From NCBI GenBank assembly GCA_017308375.1, contig JAFKEW010000060.1:1-46762 (forward strand): a DNA stretch of 46,762 nucleotides, given 5' to 3'. Position 1 is the stretch's first letter; every line of letters starts with the position of its first letter. The DNA is from Alphaproteobacteria bacterium. Its GTDB lineage: Bacteria; Pseudomonadota; Alphaproteobacteria; Micropepsales; Micropepsaceae. Positions 23,817-33,392 of this stretch are shown here, piece by piece. The notes beneath the pieces were generated by a model that saw only the letters and a program-made list of their open reading frames with translations, was not told the origin of the DNA and ran no database searches. A program made the position numbers and the translations under genes.

Positions 23817-24419
23817 GTGTCTAGCCTTCCCGCCGGTCCGGAAATCGAACGCCTGATCCAGCTTCTGGCCAAACTGCCGGGGCTCGGCCCCCGTTCGGCC
23901 CGGCGCGCGGCGCTTGTGCTGCTGAAAAAGCGCGAGGCGCTGCTGGAGCCTTTGGGCACCGCGATGCGCGATGCGGCGGCCGCCATCAAAACCTGTGAGA
24001 CCTGCGGCAACCTCGATACCGTCTCGCCGTGTTCACTGTGCCGCGATGGCCGCCGCGATCCCCATGTGCTGTGCGTGGTGGAGGATGTGGCCGATCTCTG
24101 GGCACTCGAACGTGCCGGCGTTTTCCGCGGCCGCTATCATGTGCTGGGCGGCGCCTTGTCGGCGCTGGACGGCATCACGCCGGAACGGCTCAACACCGCC
24201 TCTCTGATTGCGCGTGTGGACGAAGGCGTCGATGAAGTGATCCTGGCGATGAACGCGACGGTCGAAGGGCAGACCACCGCGCATTATCTGATGGACGCGC
24301 TAACGCCATCGGGGGTGAAGGTGACACGGCTTGCGCATGGCGTGCCGGTCGGCGGCGAACTCGATTATCTGGATGAAGGCACGCTTTCCGCCGCGTTCCG
24401 CGCCCGCCGCCCGCTATAA
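23817..24419 (+). CDS. recR: Recombination protein RecR
   Basis: A 200-residue recombination mediator acting with RecF/RecO on gapped DNA. The helix-hairpin-helix is [14 protein letters not shown], the zinc finger has Cys in TCETCGN and PCSLCRD, and the Toprim part has [13 protein letters not shown]. The GTG at 23817 is chosen: AAAGG lies seven bases upstream and the product has the usual RecR length. A longer frame from 23718 runs through repeat B and would add 33 residues unlike any RecR. Confidence 0.93.
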   Translation: MSSLPAGPEIERLIQLLAKLPGLGPRSARRAALVLLKKREALLEPLGTAMRDAAAAIKTCETCGNLDTVSPCSLCRDGRRDPHVLCVVEDVADLWALERAGVFRGRYHVLGGALSALDGITPERLNTASLIARVDEGVDEVILAMNATVEGQTTAHYLMDALTPSGVKVTRLAHGVPVGGELDYLDEGTLSAAFRARRPL

Positions 24420-24442
24420 CGAACAATGAGGGGAGTACGCCG

Positions 24443-25018
24443 ATGGGCAAAGGCCGTCTGGAAGCATTCAGCGATGGTGTGATCGCGATCATCATCACCA
24501 TCATGGTGCTGGAATTCAAACGGCCTGAATCGGTTACGTTCGCAGCCTTGTTGCCGCTTCTGCCCCATATCGCGATCTACGCGCTCAGCTTCATCTATGT
24601 CGGCATCTACTGGAGCAACCACCACCATCTGTTCCACGCGGCGAAAACCGTTACGGGCGGCATTCTGTGGGCCAATCTGCATCTGCTGTTCTGGCTCTCG
24701 CTCCTGCCCTTCGTCACCGCCTGGATGGGGGAGAACCACGCCGCCCCCTTGCCGGTGGCGCTTTACGGTGTGGTGCTGATGATGAACGGGCTCGCCTACA
24801 ACATCCTTTCGCATCTTCTTGTCAGGCATGAAGGGGCGGGCTCGGTCATTGCCCGCGCGGTGGGCAAGGATCGCAAAACCCTGTTGTCGATTCTCGGCTA
24901 TGTGGCGGCGGTGCTGATTTCGCCGTTCCTGCCCGCGCTTTCGCTCGGCCTCTATGCCGTGGTTGCGCTCACCTGGCTCATCCCCGACCGCCGCATCGAA
25001 CGCGCGATGAAAGCCTGA
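24443..25018 (+). CDS. TMEM175-family (DUF1211) potassium channel-like membrane protein
   Basis: A 191-residue protein of about six membrane spans. The family hallmark RxxxFSDG is at the N-terminus as RLEAFSDGVIAIIITIMVLE, in the first helix. Bacterial TMEM175 proteins form tetrameric potassium channels from one such repeat. AGGGGAG precedes the start. It follows recR closely (23 bp) and could share its transcript; no functional link is evident. Confidence 0.88.
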   Translation: MGKGRLEAFSDGVIAIIITIMVLEFKRPESVTFAALLPLLPHIAIYALSFIYVGIYWSNHHHLFHAAKTVTGGILWANLHLLFWLSLLPFVTAWMGENHAAPLPVALYGVVLMMNGLAYNILSHLLVRHEGAGSVIARAVGKDRKTLLSILGYVAAVLISPFLPALSLGLYAVVALTWLIPDRRIERAMKA

Positions 25019-25233
25019 TCGCTTTGGGGCGCGTTTTCAGGTGGAATGGCTGGAAAGTCGTGCCGCGATGATCTGTCCGAAATCGTCTTCAACCGCGCAC
25101 CGAAAATAGCAATAAAATTTCAGGCCACTGGAATCAACGGCTTAACCCCCACCATCGTTACGCTGGTTGCATTTTTGCTCTTTTCTTTTCGCGCGGGATT
25201 TCCCATGTGCCTTGTCCTTTGAAGGAGAACGTC

Positions 25234-25590
25234 GTGGAGCAATCACAGAAAAATCCGAAACCGCGCAGTGTGGCATTGCTGGAGGACAATCTCGCCCTCA
25301 TCGCCAAGGCCGTCGCGGAATGTTTTGAAACCGCGCGCGGCATCGATCCGCGAAACGATGAATATGGCCACGCCCGCCACTCCGCCTATCAGAATGCGGT
25401 CACGCTTTTGAAGGCGAGTGCGCGCATCGGTCAGACGCTGGCCGCCATTCAGGGCAACAAGATCCGGCACGACATCCGCGTCATCCGTGAAACCGCGCCC
25501 GCCCGCCGCCGCGTGGCGGCAAATCCGCTGCCCGCGCAAGAACTTGCCGCTCCCACCCCCGCCCCAGTTTCCGAAGGTTCGAATGGCTAA
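25234..25590 (+). CDS. Small hypothetical protein
   Basis: Codes for 118 residues with no family I recognise. The GTG at 25234 is chosen because AAGGAG lies at ideal distance; an in-frame GTG at 25207 has no such site. The central part is helical (LEDNLALIAKAVAECFETARG, then HSAYQNAVTLLKASARIGQTLAAIQG), and the end is rich in Pro and Ala. The 215 bp before it hold no gene. It resembles short regulatory or phage-like proteins that precede GGxPGNRN genes, but no function can be given. Confidence 0.6.
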   Translation: MEQSQKNPKPRSVALLEDNLALIAKAVAECFETARGIDPRNDEYGHARHSAYQNAVTLLKASARIGQTLAAIQGNKIRHDIRVIRETAPARRRVAANPLPAQELAAPTPAPVSEGSNG

Positions 25591-25608
25591 ATTGGAATTG
25601 TCTTTCAC

Positions 25609-25690
25609 CTCCCCCTCGCGGGGAGAGCCTGCCCCGCACTTGTTGCGGGGTCGCCCGCAAAAGCCTTCGCGAAGGCGGGCGGGTGGGGGG
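25609..25690. repeat. GC-rich palindromic repeat upstream of rmuC (repeat C)
   Basis: A run of hairpins: CTCCCCCTCGCGGGGAG (25609-25625), CCCCGC-ACTTGTT-GCGGGG (25632-25650) and the perfect palindrome GCCTTCGCGAAGGC (25663-25676), ending in GGTGGGGGG. The style matches repeats A and B. It separates the small hypothetical gene from the GGQPGNRN reading frame. Confidence 0.7.
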
Positions 25691-25705
25691 ATTGCCTCTG
25701 AGACC

Positions 25706-26278
25706 ATGGGTGCCCCCCGCAAACGCGGTGGCCAGCCCGGCAACCGCAACCGGCGCCGTCATGGCGCATTTTCTGCCGCCGCCCGTGCGGCCCGGGCCGA
25801 AATCCGCCTGCTGGTGGCACGCGCCCGCTTCCTCTGTGATCAGGCCCTTCTCTGGCACGCCTGCGAATCTCGCGCCGCGGCCGAACCGGCACGGGAACGA
25901 AATATGTACCGGGGCCGAATCATCGCTAAACTGCGCTGTCCGCAACCTTCGCGGGCGAAAGGATCTGGTGATGGACCCCATATGGCTTGGCGTGGCTTTC
26001 GCCCTCGGCGCCGTTATCACGGGCCTGCTGGTCTGGGTGGTTGCCGCGAAGGACCTGCGCGCCTTGCGCGAAACGCTGGCGGCGCGCGATGCCGAACTCG
26101 GGCCCCTGCGCGGCGAACGCGATCAGGCCCGGCAGGAGGCTGGACAGGCGCGCGAACAGCTTGCCAATGCGCAGGGCCGCCTGGAACAGGCCGCGCGTCA
26201 GGGCGAAGAACTGGTGGAGGCGCGCAAAACCGTTTTCGATCTCAACCGCGATGGCGCCGCTCTGCGCGCGCAGCTTGA
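25706..26278 (+). CDS. Possible short GGxPGNRN-type protein, frame overlapping rmuC
   Basis: The frame from the ATG at 25706 begins GAPRKRGGQPGNRNRRRHG, a start known from many short alphaproteobacterial and phage-related proteins, then a helical Arg/Ala-rich stretch. Such proteins are usually under 80 residues, but here no stop appears until 26278, about 300 bp into rmuC. The true coding part is probably only the first 60-90 codons, with the original stop lost. No ribosome site is clear. It may be a decayed gene next to repeat C. Confidence 0.35.
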   Translation: MGAPRKRGGQPGNRNRRRHGAFSAAARAARAEIRLLVARARFLCDQALLWHACESRAAAEPARERNMYRGRIIAKLRCPQPSRAKGSGDGPHMAWRGFRPRRRYHGPAGLGGCREGPARLARNAGGARCRTRAPARRTRSGPAGGWTGARTACQCAGPPGTGRASGRRTGGGAQNRFRSQPRWRRSARAA

Positions 26279-27491
26279 GGCGGCGGAAAAGGCCCATGGC
26301 GAACAGGTGGCGCAGCTCACCCGCTTGCGGCAGGAGATGCAGGATCAGTTTCAATTGTTGGCCGGTCAGGCGCTGAAAGCCAGCAACGAAGAATTCGCCA
26401 AACGCGCGGAAGACGTGTTCAAGGCGCAAAAGGAATTGACGGCTGCGGAGATCGACAAGCGTTCGCTGGCGATTTCCGAACTGGTCAAGCCGCTTGGCGA
26501 AACGCTCAAGGCTTATGAAGAGCAAATGCGCCAGATCGAAGCGGCGCGCAAGGAAAGCTATGGCGGGCTGAAAGCGGCGATCGACGCCGCGCGGGTGCAG
26601 AACGATGAAGTGCGGCTGGTGACGGCCAATCTCGTCACTGCGCTCAAGGCATCGCCCAAAACCCGCGGCCGTTGGGGGGAGGAAACGCTGCGCCGGGTGA
26701 TGGAATTGTCCGGTATGGTCGAACATTGCGATTTCGAGACCGAAAAGCATTTCCGCGGCGAGGATGAATCGCTCAGGCCCGATGTCCTGATCAGTGTCTC
26801 TGGCGGGCGCACCATCGTGGTCGATGCCAAGGCGCCGGTGACCGCCTATCTCGACGCAATCGAGGCCACCTGCGAAACAGAGCGCGAAACCCTGCTGGTG
26901 CGCCACGCGCGCCAGCTTCGCGAACGCCTGACCAACCTCTCGCACAAATCCTATTGGGAGAAGGTCGGCGGCAGTACCGATTGCGTGGTGATGTTCGTGC
27001 CGGGCGACAATTTCGTTTCCGCCGCGTTTGAGCGCGATCCGAACCTGTTCGAGGATGGCATCAAGAACCGGGTGCTGATCTGCACCCCAACCACCTTCAT
27101 CGCGCTTGCCAAGGCGATTTCCTATGGCTGGCGGCAGGAAAAGCTGGCGCAGAACGCGATGGATGTGGCCCGCCTCGGCAAGGAACTTTATGCGCGCCTC
27201 GCCACATTGGGCGAGCACGTCACCGATCTCGGCAAACACATCAACAATGCGGCCAAGAAATATAATGCGATGGTCGGCAGTCTCGAAAGCAATGTCATGC
27301 CCCAGGCCCGGCGGTTTCACGAATTGGGCGTCGAAGGCACGGCCAAGCCCCTGTCCGATCTTTCCGAGGTCGATGTGGTGGTGCGCCTGCCGCAGCGCGG
27401 GCGCGATCTGCGCATTGAAAATCCGCTGCAACGTGAAGGGGATAGCAACCTCTTGACCGGGGATGACGGCACGCCTATCTCCAATTCATGA
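25971..27491 (+). CDS. rmuC: DNA recombination protein RmuC
   Basis: A 506-residue protein. It has an N-terminal membrane anchor (WLGVAFALGAVITGLLVWVV), a long coiled coil (about residues 25-190) and the RmuC nuclease-like domain with GRWGEETLRRVMELSGM, VVDAKAPVTAYLDA and DCVVMFVPGDNF. RmuC limits inversions at short inverted repeats. The ATG at 25971 has AAAGGA seven bases upstream. Its stop overlaps the ATG of def by four bases. Confidence 0.93.
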   Translation: MDPIWLGVAFALGAVITGLLVWVVAAKDLRALRETLAARDAELGPLRGERDQARQEAGQAREQLANAQGRLEQAARQGEELVEARKTVFDLNRDGAALRAQLEAAEKAHGEQVAQLTRLRQEMQDQFQLLAGQALKASNEEFAKRAEDVFKAQKELTAAEIDKRSLAISELVKPLGETLKAYEEQMRQIEAARKESYGGLKAAIDAARVQNDEVRLVTANLVTALKASPKTRGRWGEETLRRVMELSGMVEHCDFETEKHFRGEDESLRPDVLISVSGGRTIVVDAKAPVTAYLDAIEATCETERETLLVRHARQLRERLTNLSHKSYWEKVGGSTDCVVMFVPGDNFVSAAFERDPNLFEDGIKNRVLICTPTTFIALAKAISYGWRQEKLAQNAMDVARLGKELYARLATLGEHVTDLGKHINNAAKKYNAMVGSLESNVMPQARRFHELGVEGTAKPLSDLSEVDVVVRLPQRGRDLRIENPLQREGDSNLLTGDDGTPISNS

Positions 27492-28006
27492 CCATACGCC
27501 CGATCATTACGGCCCCCGATCCGCGGCTGAAAACGGTGTCCGAAGCGGTGGACCGGGTGAACGATTCCATCCGCAAGCTGGCTGACGACATGGTGGACAG
27601 CATGTATGCCGCCGATGGCATCGGCCTGGCCGCGATCCAGATCGGCGTGCCCAAACGCATGCTGGTGATGGATCTGGATCAGAAGGATGGCGGCCGCAAT
27701 CCGCGCCTGTTCATCAATCCCAAGGTCGTCTGGGCCTCGGAAGAGATGGCGAAGATGGAGGAGGGTTGCCTCTCCGTCCCCGAAGTGTGGGAGGACGTGG
27801 AACGCCCCGCCCGCATCACCGCCGAATATCTCGATCGCGACGGCGCGCTCCAGACGCTGGAGGCCGATGGCCTGCTCGCCACCTGCCTGCAGCATGAGAT
27901 CGATCATCTGAACGGCGTGCTGTTCATCGACCATATCTCCCGGCTGAAGCGCGGCATCGTCATGCGCAAGCTGACAAAGGCGAAAAAACTGAAAGACGCG
28001 GGATGA
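27488..28006 (+). CDS. def: Peptide deformylase
   Basis: A 172-residue metal enzyme that removes the N-formyl group from new proteins. All three motifs are seen: [18 protein letters not shown] (metal cysteine) and QHEIDHLNG (HExxH). Length is normal. It is followed after 13 bp by fmt, the enzyme that adds the formyl group, a common pairing, and preceded by overlapping rmuC. Confidence 0.96.
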   Translation: MTIRPIITAPDPRLKTVSEAVDRVNDSIRKLADDMVDSMYAADGIGLAAIQIGVPKRMLVMDLDQKDGGRNPRLFINPKVVWASEEMAKMEEGCLSVPEVWEDVERPARITAEYLDRDGALQTLEADGLLATCLQHEIDHLNGVLFIDHISRLKRGIVMRKLTKAKKLKDAG

Positions 28007-28019
28007 CCGCGCCCCGTGC

Positions 28020-28934
28020 ATGACGCTGCGCATCGCCTTTCTCGGCACGCCGGATTTCGCAGTGCCAACCCTTGCCGCCCTGATTGCGCAAGGTCATGAC
28101 GTCGTTTGCGTCTATTCCCAGCCGCCGCGGCCAAAGGGGCGCGGCCTGGCCGAAAATCTGGGGCCGGTGCATGAATTCGCTTTGGCCTCTCACATCGCGG
28201 TGCGCACGCCGCTGACCTTGAAGGATGTGGCGCAGCAGGAATTGTTCGCAAGCCTCGGCGTCGACGTTGCGGTGGTGGTGGCTTACGGCCTCCTGCTGCC
28301 GCAGGCTGTGCTCTCCGCTCCCCGCCTCGGCTGCATCAATCTGCATGCCTCGCTGCTGCCGCGCTGGCGCGGTGCCGCACCCATTCAGCGTGCGGTCATG
28401 GCGGGCGATGGCGAAACCGGCGTGATGACGATGCAGATGGAGGCCGGCCTCGACACCGGCCCGGTGCTGATGGCCGAGCGCCTCGCCATCGGCCGCAAGA
28501 CGGCGGGCGAACTGCATGATGCGCTCGCCCATCTCGGGGCCGATCTGATGGTGCGCACCTTGGGCGCGCTCGAACGCGGTTCGATCACCGCAACACCGCA
28601 AACGGGCGAACCCGTCTATGCGAAGAAGATCACCAAGGACGAAGCCCGCATCGATTGGGCAAAACCGGCTGCCGAACTCGATTGCCTGATCCGCGGCCTG
28701 TCGCCCTTTCCCGGTGCCTGGTGCATAGCGAATGAGGAACGGTTGAAGGTTCTCTACGCCGAACCGGTATCCGGAAATGGCGCACCCGGCACGGTGCTGA
28801 ACGATGCGCTCACCATTGCCTGCGGTGAAGGCGCGTTACGGCTTGTCCGTGTGCAGCGGGCCGGAAAAGCGGTGATGGCGGCGGATGAATTGCTGCGGGG
28901 TTTCGCGCTTGCCCCCGGCACACGGCTTGCCTGA
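28020..28934 (+). CDS. fmt: Methionyl-tRNA formyltransferase
   Basis: A 304-residue enzyme that formylates initiator Met-tRNA using 10-formyl-tetrahydrofolate. Motifs are [15 protein letters not shown], the catalytic [19 protein letters not shown] and the metal/folate loop [15 protein letters not shown]. The C-terminal tRNA-binding domain is complete. The stop shares its last base with the ATG of truA, so def, fmt and truA form one operon. Confidence 0.96.
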   Translation: MTLRIAFLGTPDFAVPTLAALIAQGHDVVCVYSQPPRPKGRGLAENLGPVHEFALASHIAVRTPLTLKDVAQQELFASLGVDVAVVVAYGLLLPQAVLSAPRLGCINLHASLLPRWRGAAPIQRAVMAGDGETGVMTMQMEAGLDTGPVLMAERLAIGRKTAGELHDALAHLGADLMVRTLGALERGSITATPQTGEPVYAKKITKDEARIDWAKPAAELDCLIRGLSPFPGAWCIANEERLKVLYAEPVSGNGAPGTVLNDALTIACGEGALRLVRVQRAGKAVMAADELLRGFALAPGTRLA

Positions 28935-29671
28935 TGCCGCGCTACCGCCTGACGCTCGAATATGATGGCGCGCCCTTTGTCGGCTTCCAGCGCCAGAACA
29001 ATGGCCCCTCGGTGCAGGGTGCGCTGGAAGACGCCATTGAAAAGCTCTCAGCCCAGCGCGTCACCGTGATGGCGGCGGGCCGCACCGATGCCGGTGTCCA
29101 TGCGCTGGCGCAGGTGGTGCATTTCGATCTGGAAAAAACCTATGTGGCCGAAAAGGTGCGCGATGCACTGAACTTCCACCTGCGGCCCAATCCGGTGTCG
29201 GTGCTGGATGCGGTGGTTGCGGCGCCCGATTTCCACGCCCGTTTTCAGGCCAGGGGCCGGCATTATCTCTACCGCATTCTCTGCCGCACCGCGCCGCCCG
29301 CCATCGACCGTGGCCGGGTCTGGCATGTCATGCACGATCTCGATTGGCAGGCGATGCACCGCGCGGCACAGGTGCTTGTCGGCCATCATGATTTCACCAC
29401 CTTCCGCGCCACCAATTGCCAGGCCAAATCGCCGATGAAGACGCTGGATCGTCTGGCGGTTGAACCGGCGGGCGCGGAAATTCACATCCATGCCGATGCG
29501 CGCAGCTTCCTGCATCATCAGGTGCGCTCGATGGTGGGGTCGCTGAAACTGGTGGGGGAGGGCAAGTGGGACGAAGCCCGCCTTGCCGCCGCGCTGGCGG
29601 CGCGCGATCGTACCGCCTGCGGTCCGGTGGCACCGGCCGAAGGGCTTTATCTCACCGCTGTTGATTACTGA
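28934..29671 (+). CDS. truA: tRNA pseudouridine(38-40) synthase
   Basis: A 245-residue enzyme that makes pseudouridine in the tRNA anticodon arm. The catalytic aspartate lies in [18 protein letters not shown]. Other family segments are [23 protein letters not shown] and [13 protein letters not shown]. It is coupled to fmt by one-base overlap. The last seven bases overlap the end of the convergent murI gene. Confidence 0.96.
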   Translation: MPRYRLTLEYDGAPFVGFQRQNNGPSVQGALEDAIEKLSAQRVTVMAAGRTDAGVHALAQVVHFDLEKTYVAEKVRDALNFHLRPNPVSVLDAVVAAPDFHARFQARGRHYLYRILCRTAPPAIDRGRVWHVMHDLDWQAMHRAAQVLVGHHDFTTFRATNCQAKSPMKTLDRLAVEPAGAEIHIHADARSFLHHQVRSMVGSLKLVGEGKWDEARLAAALAARDRTACGPVAPAEGLYLTAVDY

Positions 29672-30477
29672 AGATCGACCAGGCTGACACAGCCGGGGTC
29701 GATGGCCTGTCCGAAGAAAATCTCGCCCACGCGGGCAAAGCGGTCGGGGGCGTCGGTGACCAGGAATTGCGGTGGCCCGTTTTCGCTCCGGTCCGCGTTC
29801 AGATCGTTTTCGGCCAGAAGCTTTATCGCCGCGCGCGCCGCGGTCTCCGCGCTGTCGACCAGAACGATTGCATCGCCCGCAACCTTCGCGATTACATCCT
29901 TCAGCACCGGATAATGGGTGCAGCCGAGCAGCAGGCATTTCGGCCGCGGCACCGTCGCCAGCAGCGGGTCGAGATAGCGATGCGCAATTGCGTCTGCAAT
30001 CGGTCCTGCGATCAACCCTTCTTCGCTCATCGGCACGAACAGCGGGCAGGCCTGCTGCACAACGCCCACGCGCCCACGCGCCTCAATCGCCCGGACATAG
30101 GCACCGCCTTTGACGGTGCCCTCGGTCGCGATCACCGCAATGGGCCCGGCCGGCGTGGCGGCAATGGCGGCATCTGCACCGGGTGCAATCACACCCATCA
30201 CCGGCAAGGGTGCAAAGGCCGTCTGCAATTCGGGAAGGGCGACGGATGCAGTATTGCACGCCAACACGATCATCTTCACCCCGCGCCGCCGCAGCGCCTC
30301 TGTTGCCTGCAACGCATAGCGCTTCACCGTGTCGGCGCTCTTGGTGCCGTAAGGAAGGCGCGCGGTGTCGCCCAGATAGATGAACCGCTCCCGCGGCAGC
30401 GCCCGGCACAAAGCGCGCATGACGGTCAGCCCGCCCATGCCGGAATCGAACACGCCGATGGCCGCGTTACGGTTCAC
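29665..30477 (-). CDS. murI: Glutamate racemase
   Basis: A 270-residue enzyme supplying D-glutamate for peptidoglycan. The two catalytic cysteines lie in [12 protein letters not shown] and [11 protein letters not shown]; the N-terminal [10 protein letters not shown] carries the acid/base aspartate and serine. It starts with GTG at 30477, overlapping the TGA of dapE by four bases, so translation is coupled. Both genes serve cell-wall synthesis. Confidence 0.94.
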   Translation of the reverse strand: MNRNAAIGVFDSGMGGLTVMRALCRALPRERFIYLGDTARLPYGTKSADTVKRYALQATEALRRRGVKMIVLACNTASVALPELQTAFAPLPVMGVIAPGADAAIAATPAGPIAVIATEGTVKGGAYVRAIEARGRVGVVQQACPLFVPMSEEGLIAGPIADAIAHRYLDPLLATVPRPKCLLLGCTHYPVLKDVIAKVAGDAIVLVDSAETAARAAIKLLAENDLNADRSENGPPQFLVTDAPDRFARVGEIFFGQAIDPGCVSLVDLQ

Positions 30478-31637
30478 GGGCGCGTGGTGAAATAGGTTTG
30501 CAGCACGGCTTCATAAATGTCGGTCAGCCGTTCGATCTCGGCCACCGGCATGCACTCATCGACCTTGTGCATGGTGGCGTTCGGCAGGCCCAATTCCACC
30601 ACCGGACAGTGATCCTTGATGAAGCGGGCGTCGGACGTGCCGCCGCCGGTGGAGAAGGCCGGTTTCTTCCCCGTCACCTTTTCCACCGCATCCGCGATGC
30701 AGCCGGTGAACGGGCCGGGCGCAGTCAGGAAGGAAACGCCGGAGACATGGCTGCCAAGGGTGATTTCGCCACCCATCTGCCCGCGCACCTCCGCGATGGC
30801 GGTTTCCACCCGGCGCAGCAACGTCTCGGGCGTGTGCATGTCATTGAAGCGGATGTTGAAGCGGGCCTTCGCCTCGCCCGGTACGACGTTGGTGGCGGGG
30901 TTGCCGACATCGGCACTGGTGAAGGCAAGCGTGGATGGCTCGAAATGGGCGTTGCCGGAATCCAGCGGGTCTTCGTTCAGCCGGGTGATGAGGCGGGCAA
31001 GAATGGGAATCGGGTTCAGCGCCTGATGCGGATAGGCGACGTGGCCCTGGGTTCCTGCAACCCGGATCTGAAAGTTCATCGAGCCGCGGCGGCCGATTTT
31101 CAAGGTGTCCCCGCTCGCGGCAGCGGATGTCGGTTCGCCCACCACGCAATGGTCGATGCGCTCACCCCGTTCCGTCAGCCATCCAAGCATCTTGGGGGTG
31201 CCGTTGATGGCACGGCCTTCTTCATCGCCGGTGATCAAAAGGCTGATGGAACCGTCGAACGGCCCTTTGCCGATGTGGCGTGCGGCGGCGGCAACAAAGG
31301 CGGCTACGGCGGACTTCATGTCGGCGGCGCCGCGGCCGTAAAGCACACCATCGCGGATCGCGGCCGCAAATGGCGGCGACCGCCACTGGTTTTCATCGCC
31401 CGGCGGCACGACGTCGGTATGACCGGCGAAACAGAAATTGGGTGCCGCCGTGCCGAACCGGGCATAGAGATTGTCGACCGGTGCCTCGCCCTCCGCCGTG
31501 AAATGCAGCCGGTGACAGGTGAAGCCAAGGCCATTGAGCGCCAGTTCCAGTACACCCAACGCACCTTCGTCACGCGGTGTCACGGATGGGCAACGGATCA
31601 GGTCTTGTGCAAGGGAAACGGGGTCAGGGGCGGCCAT
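30474..31637 (-). CDS. dapE: Succinyl-diaminopimelate desuccinylase
   Basis: A 387-residue M20-family metalloenzyme that makes LL-diaminopimelate for lysine and peptidoglycan. Metal ligands are seen in [13 protein letters not shown] and GRGAADMKS. The catalytic acid pair lies in TGDEEG, with [15 protein letters not shown] and a late metal histidine in the C-terminal segment. dapD, the enzyme two steps earlier, lies about 0.9 kb away on the same strand with an SDR gene in between. It is coupled to murI. Confidence 0.95.
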   Translation of the reverse strand: MAAPDPVSLAQDLIRCPSVTPRDEGALGVLELALNGLGFTCHRLHFTAEGEAPVDNLYARFGTAAPNFCFAGHTDVVPPGDENQWRSPPFAAAIRDGVLYGRGAADMKSAVAAFVAAAARHIGKGPFDGSISLLITGDEEGRAINGTPKMLGWLTERGERIDHCVVGEPTSAAASGDTLKIGRRGSMNFQIRVAGTQGHVAYPHQALNPIPILARLITRLNEDPLDSGNAHFEPSTLAFTSADVGNPATNVVPGEAKARFNIRFNDMHTPETLLRRVETAIAEVRGQMGGEITLGSHVSGVSFLTAPGPFTGCIADAVEKVTGKKPAFSTGGGTSDARFIKDHCPVVELGLPNATMHKVDECMPVAEIERLTDIYEAVLQTYFTTRP

Positions 31638-31699
31638 GGGCTCGCGATTTAGGCCGGGCTTTGGTCTATGGTCAACCGGGGAAACCGCGGGAGGAATGT

Positions 31700-32590
31700 A
31701 TGGCTGGCAGACTGGAAGGCAAGGTGGCGCTGATCACAGGCGCGGCAAGCGGGATCGGGCGCGGCACGGTCGATCTGTTCGTGCGGGAGGGTGCGCGCGT
31801 AATTGCCGCCGACATTCAGGACGATCGGGGCGCCCGTATCGAGGAGGAATATTCCGGCAAGGCCCGTTATGTACGCTGCGATGTATCGGACGAAGCGGCC
31901 ATCGCCGCGGCGGTTGACGCGGCGTCGCGTCATTTCGGCAGGCTCGATTGCCTGTTCAACAATGCCGGCACGGGTGGTGCCAATGATGCCGCGGATGGCG
32001 TGAGCGCGCAGAATTTCGATCAGGTCATGCACCTGCATGTGCTGGCCGCCATGCTCGGCATGAAATACGCCGTCCCGCTGATGCGCAAATCCGGCGGTGG
32101 CTCGATCATCACCACGGCTTCGGTGGCGGGGCTCAGGGCCGGTTACGGGCCGCTGCTCTATTCCACCGCCAAAGGCGCCATCATTCACATGACGCATGTG
32201 GCGGCGGCGCAATTGGCGGCGTCATCCATTCGCGTCAACTGCATTTGTCCGGGGTTGATCGCGACCAATATTTTCGCCAGCAGCCTGGGCGTGCCGAGCC
32301 AGCTTGCCGAAACTCGCATCGATGCGATTGCGGAAGCCTCACGGGCTTCGCAACCGATCCAGCGCGGCGGCCGTCCGCGCGATATCGCGGAGGCCGCGCT
32401 CTACCTCGCCAGCGACGGTTCGGATTGGGTCACCGGGCAGGCCATCACGGTCGATGGCGGGCTCACCCTCGGGCCACAGGGCATGGAACAGCTTTCCGCC
32501 TTCGCCCCGATCGTGCAGGCGCTTGGCGTCGATCAGGAAGCACTGGCCGCGGCGGCCGCCGGTCAGTCTAGTCCCGCAGCAGATCGTTGA
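31700..32590 (+). CDS. Short-chain dehydrogenase/reductase between dapE and dapD
   Basis: A 296-residue classical SDR. The coenzyme motif is [10 protein letters not shown], then FNNAGTGG, the catalytic serine in TTASVAG and YSTAK. An extension of about 35 residues follows the normal family end (TVDGG). GGGAGGA precedes the ATG at 31700. It is transcribed against the dap genes, and its 3' end overlaps that of dapD by 23 bp. The substrate is unknown; it resembles hydroxysteroid- or acyl-dehydrogenase SDRs. Confidence 0.88.
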   Translation: MAGRLEGKVALITGAASGIGRGTVDLFVREGARVIAADIQDDRGARIEEEYSGKARYVRCDVSDEAAIAAAVDAASRHFGRLDCLFNNAGTGGANDAADGVSAQNFDQVMHLHVLAAMLGMKYAVPLMRKSGGGSIITTASVAGLRAGYGPLLYSTAKGAIIHMTHVAAAQLAASSIRVNCICPGLIATNIFASSLGVPSQLAETRIDAIAEASRASQPIQRGGRPRDIAEAALYLASDGSDWVTGQAITVDGGLTLGPQGMEQLSAFAPIVQALGVDQEALAAAAAGQSSPAADR

Positions 32591-33392
32591 TGGAGGTCTT
32601 GGCGCGGGTGCGCGCATCGACCCGCTTGACGATCACGGCACAGTAAAGCGACGGCCGGCCGGGGGCGCCGGGCAGATTGCCTGGCACCACCACGGAATAA
32701 GGTGGCACCTTGCCCTGGAAGATCTCCCCGGTCGCGCGATCGACGATTTTGGTCGATGCGGTCAGAAACACGCCCATGGACAGCACCGAGCCTTCGCCGA
32801 CAATCACGCCTTCGGCCACTTCGGAGCGGGCGCCGATGAAGCAATTGTCCTCGATGATGGTGGGGGCTGCTTGCAGCGGTTCCAGAACGCCGCCAAGGCC
32901 CGCACCGCCGGAGATGTGGCAATGGGCGCCCACCTGTGCGCAGGAGCCGACCGTCGCCCAGGTATCGACCATGGTGTTTTCGCCGACATAGGCACCGACA
33001 TTCACAAAGCTGGGCATGAGGACAGCGCCCTTGGCGATAAAGGCCGAATGACGCACGATCGCGCCCGGCACGGCGCGGAAGCCGGCGGCGCGGAAGCGCG
33101 CTTCGTCCCAGCCTGCGAATTTGGAATCAACCTTGTCCCACCAATGGGCGCCGCCCGGTGCGCCCCCGATCAGCCTCATGTCGTTCAGGCGGAAGGAAAG
33201 CAGGACGGCTTTCTTCAACCATTGATGCACATGCCAGTCGTCGCCGGTCTTTTCGGCCACCCGTGCCTTGCCGCTGTCGAGTTGCGCAAGCGCCTCGCCG
33301 ACCGCATCGCGGATCGGGCCTTTGGTGGTTGGCGAAAGCGTATCGCGGGTTTCCCAGGCTTCGTCGATAAGGGCGGCCAGCGTCGTCATCAT
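32568..33392 (-). CDS. dapD: Tetrahydrodipicolinate N-succinyltransferase
   Basis: A 274-residue enzyme of the lysine/diaminopimelate pathway. The left-handed beta-helix is made of hexapeptide repeats ([21 protein letters not shown], continued by [10 protein letters not shown] and [13 protein letters not shown]). The product feeds DapC and then DapE, whose gene lies nearby. Its ATG at 33392 directly follows the stop of the upstream HAD gene (TGAATG), so the two are co-translated. Confidence 0.95.
   Translation of the reverse strand: MMTTLAALIDEAWETRDTLSPTTKGPIRDAVGEALAQLDSGKARVAEKTGDDWHVHQWLKKAVLLSFRLNDMRLIGGAPGGAHWWDKVDSKFAGWDEARFRAAGFRAVPGAIVRHSAFIAKGAVLMPSFVNVGAYVGENTMVDTWATVGSCAQVGAHCHISGGAGLGGVLEPLQAAPTIIEDNCFIGARSEVAEGVIVGEGSVLSMGVFLTASTKIVDRATGEIFQGKVPPYSVVVPGNLPGAPGRPSLYCAVIVKRVDARTRAKTSINDLLRD

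Noticed and set aside
22767..25690. CRISPR array
   Set aside because: The repeats are palindromic, differ in length and are irregularly spaced, with no constant spacer size and no cas genes.
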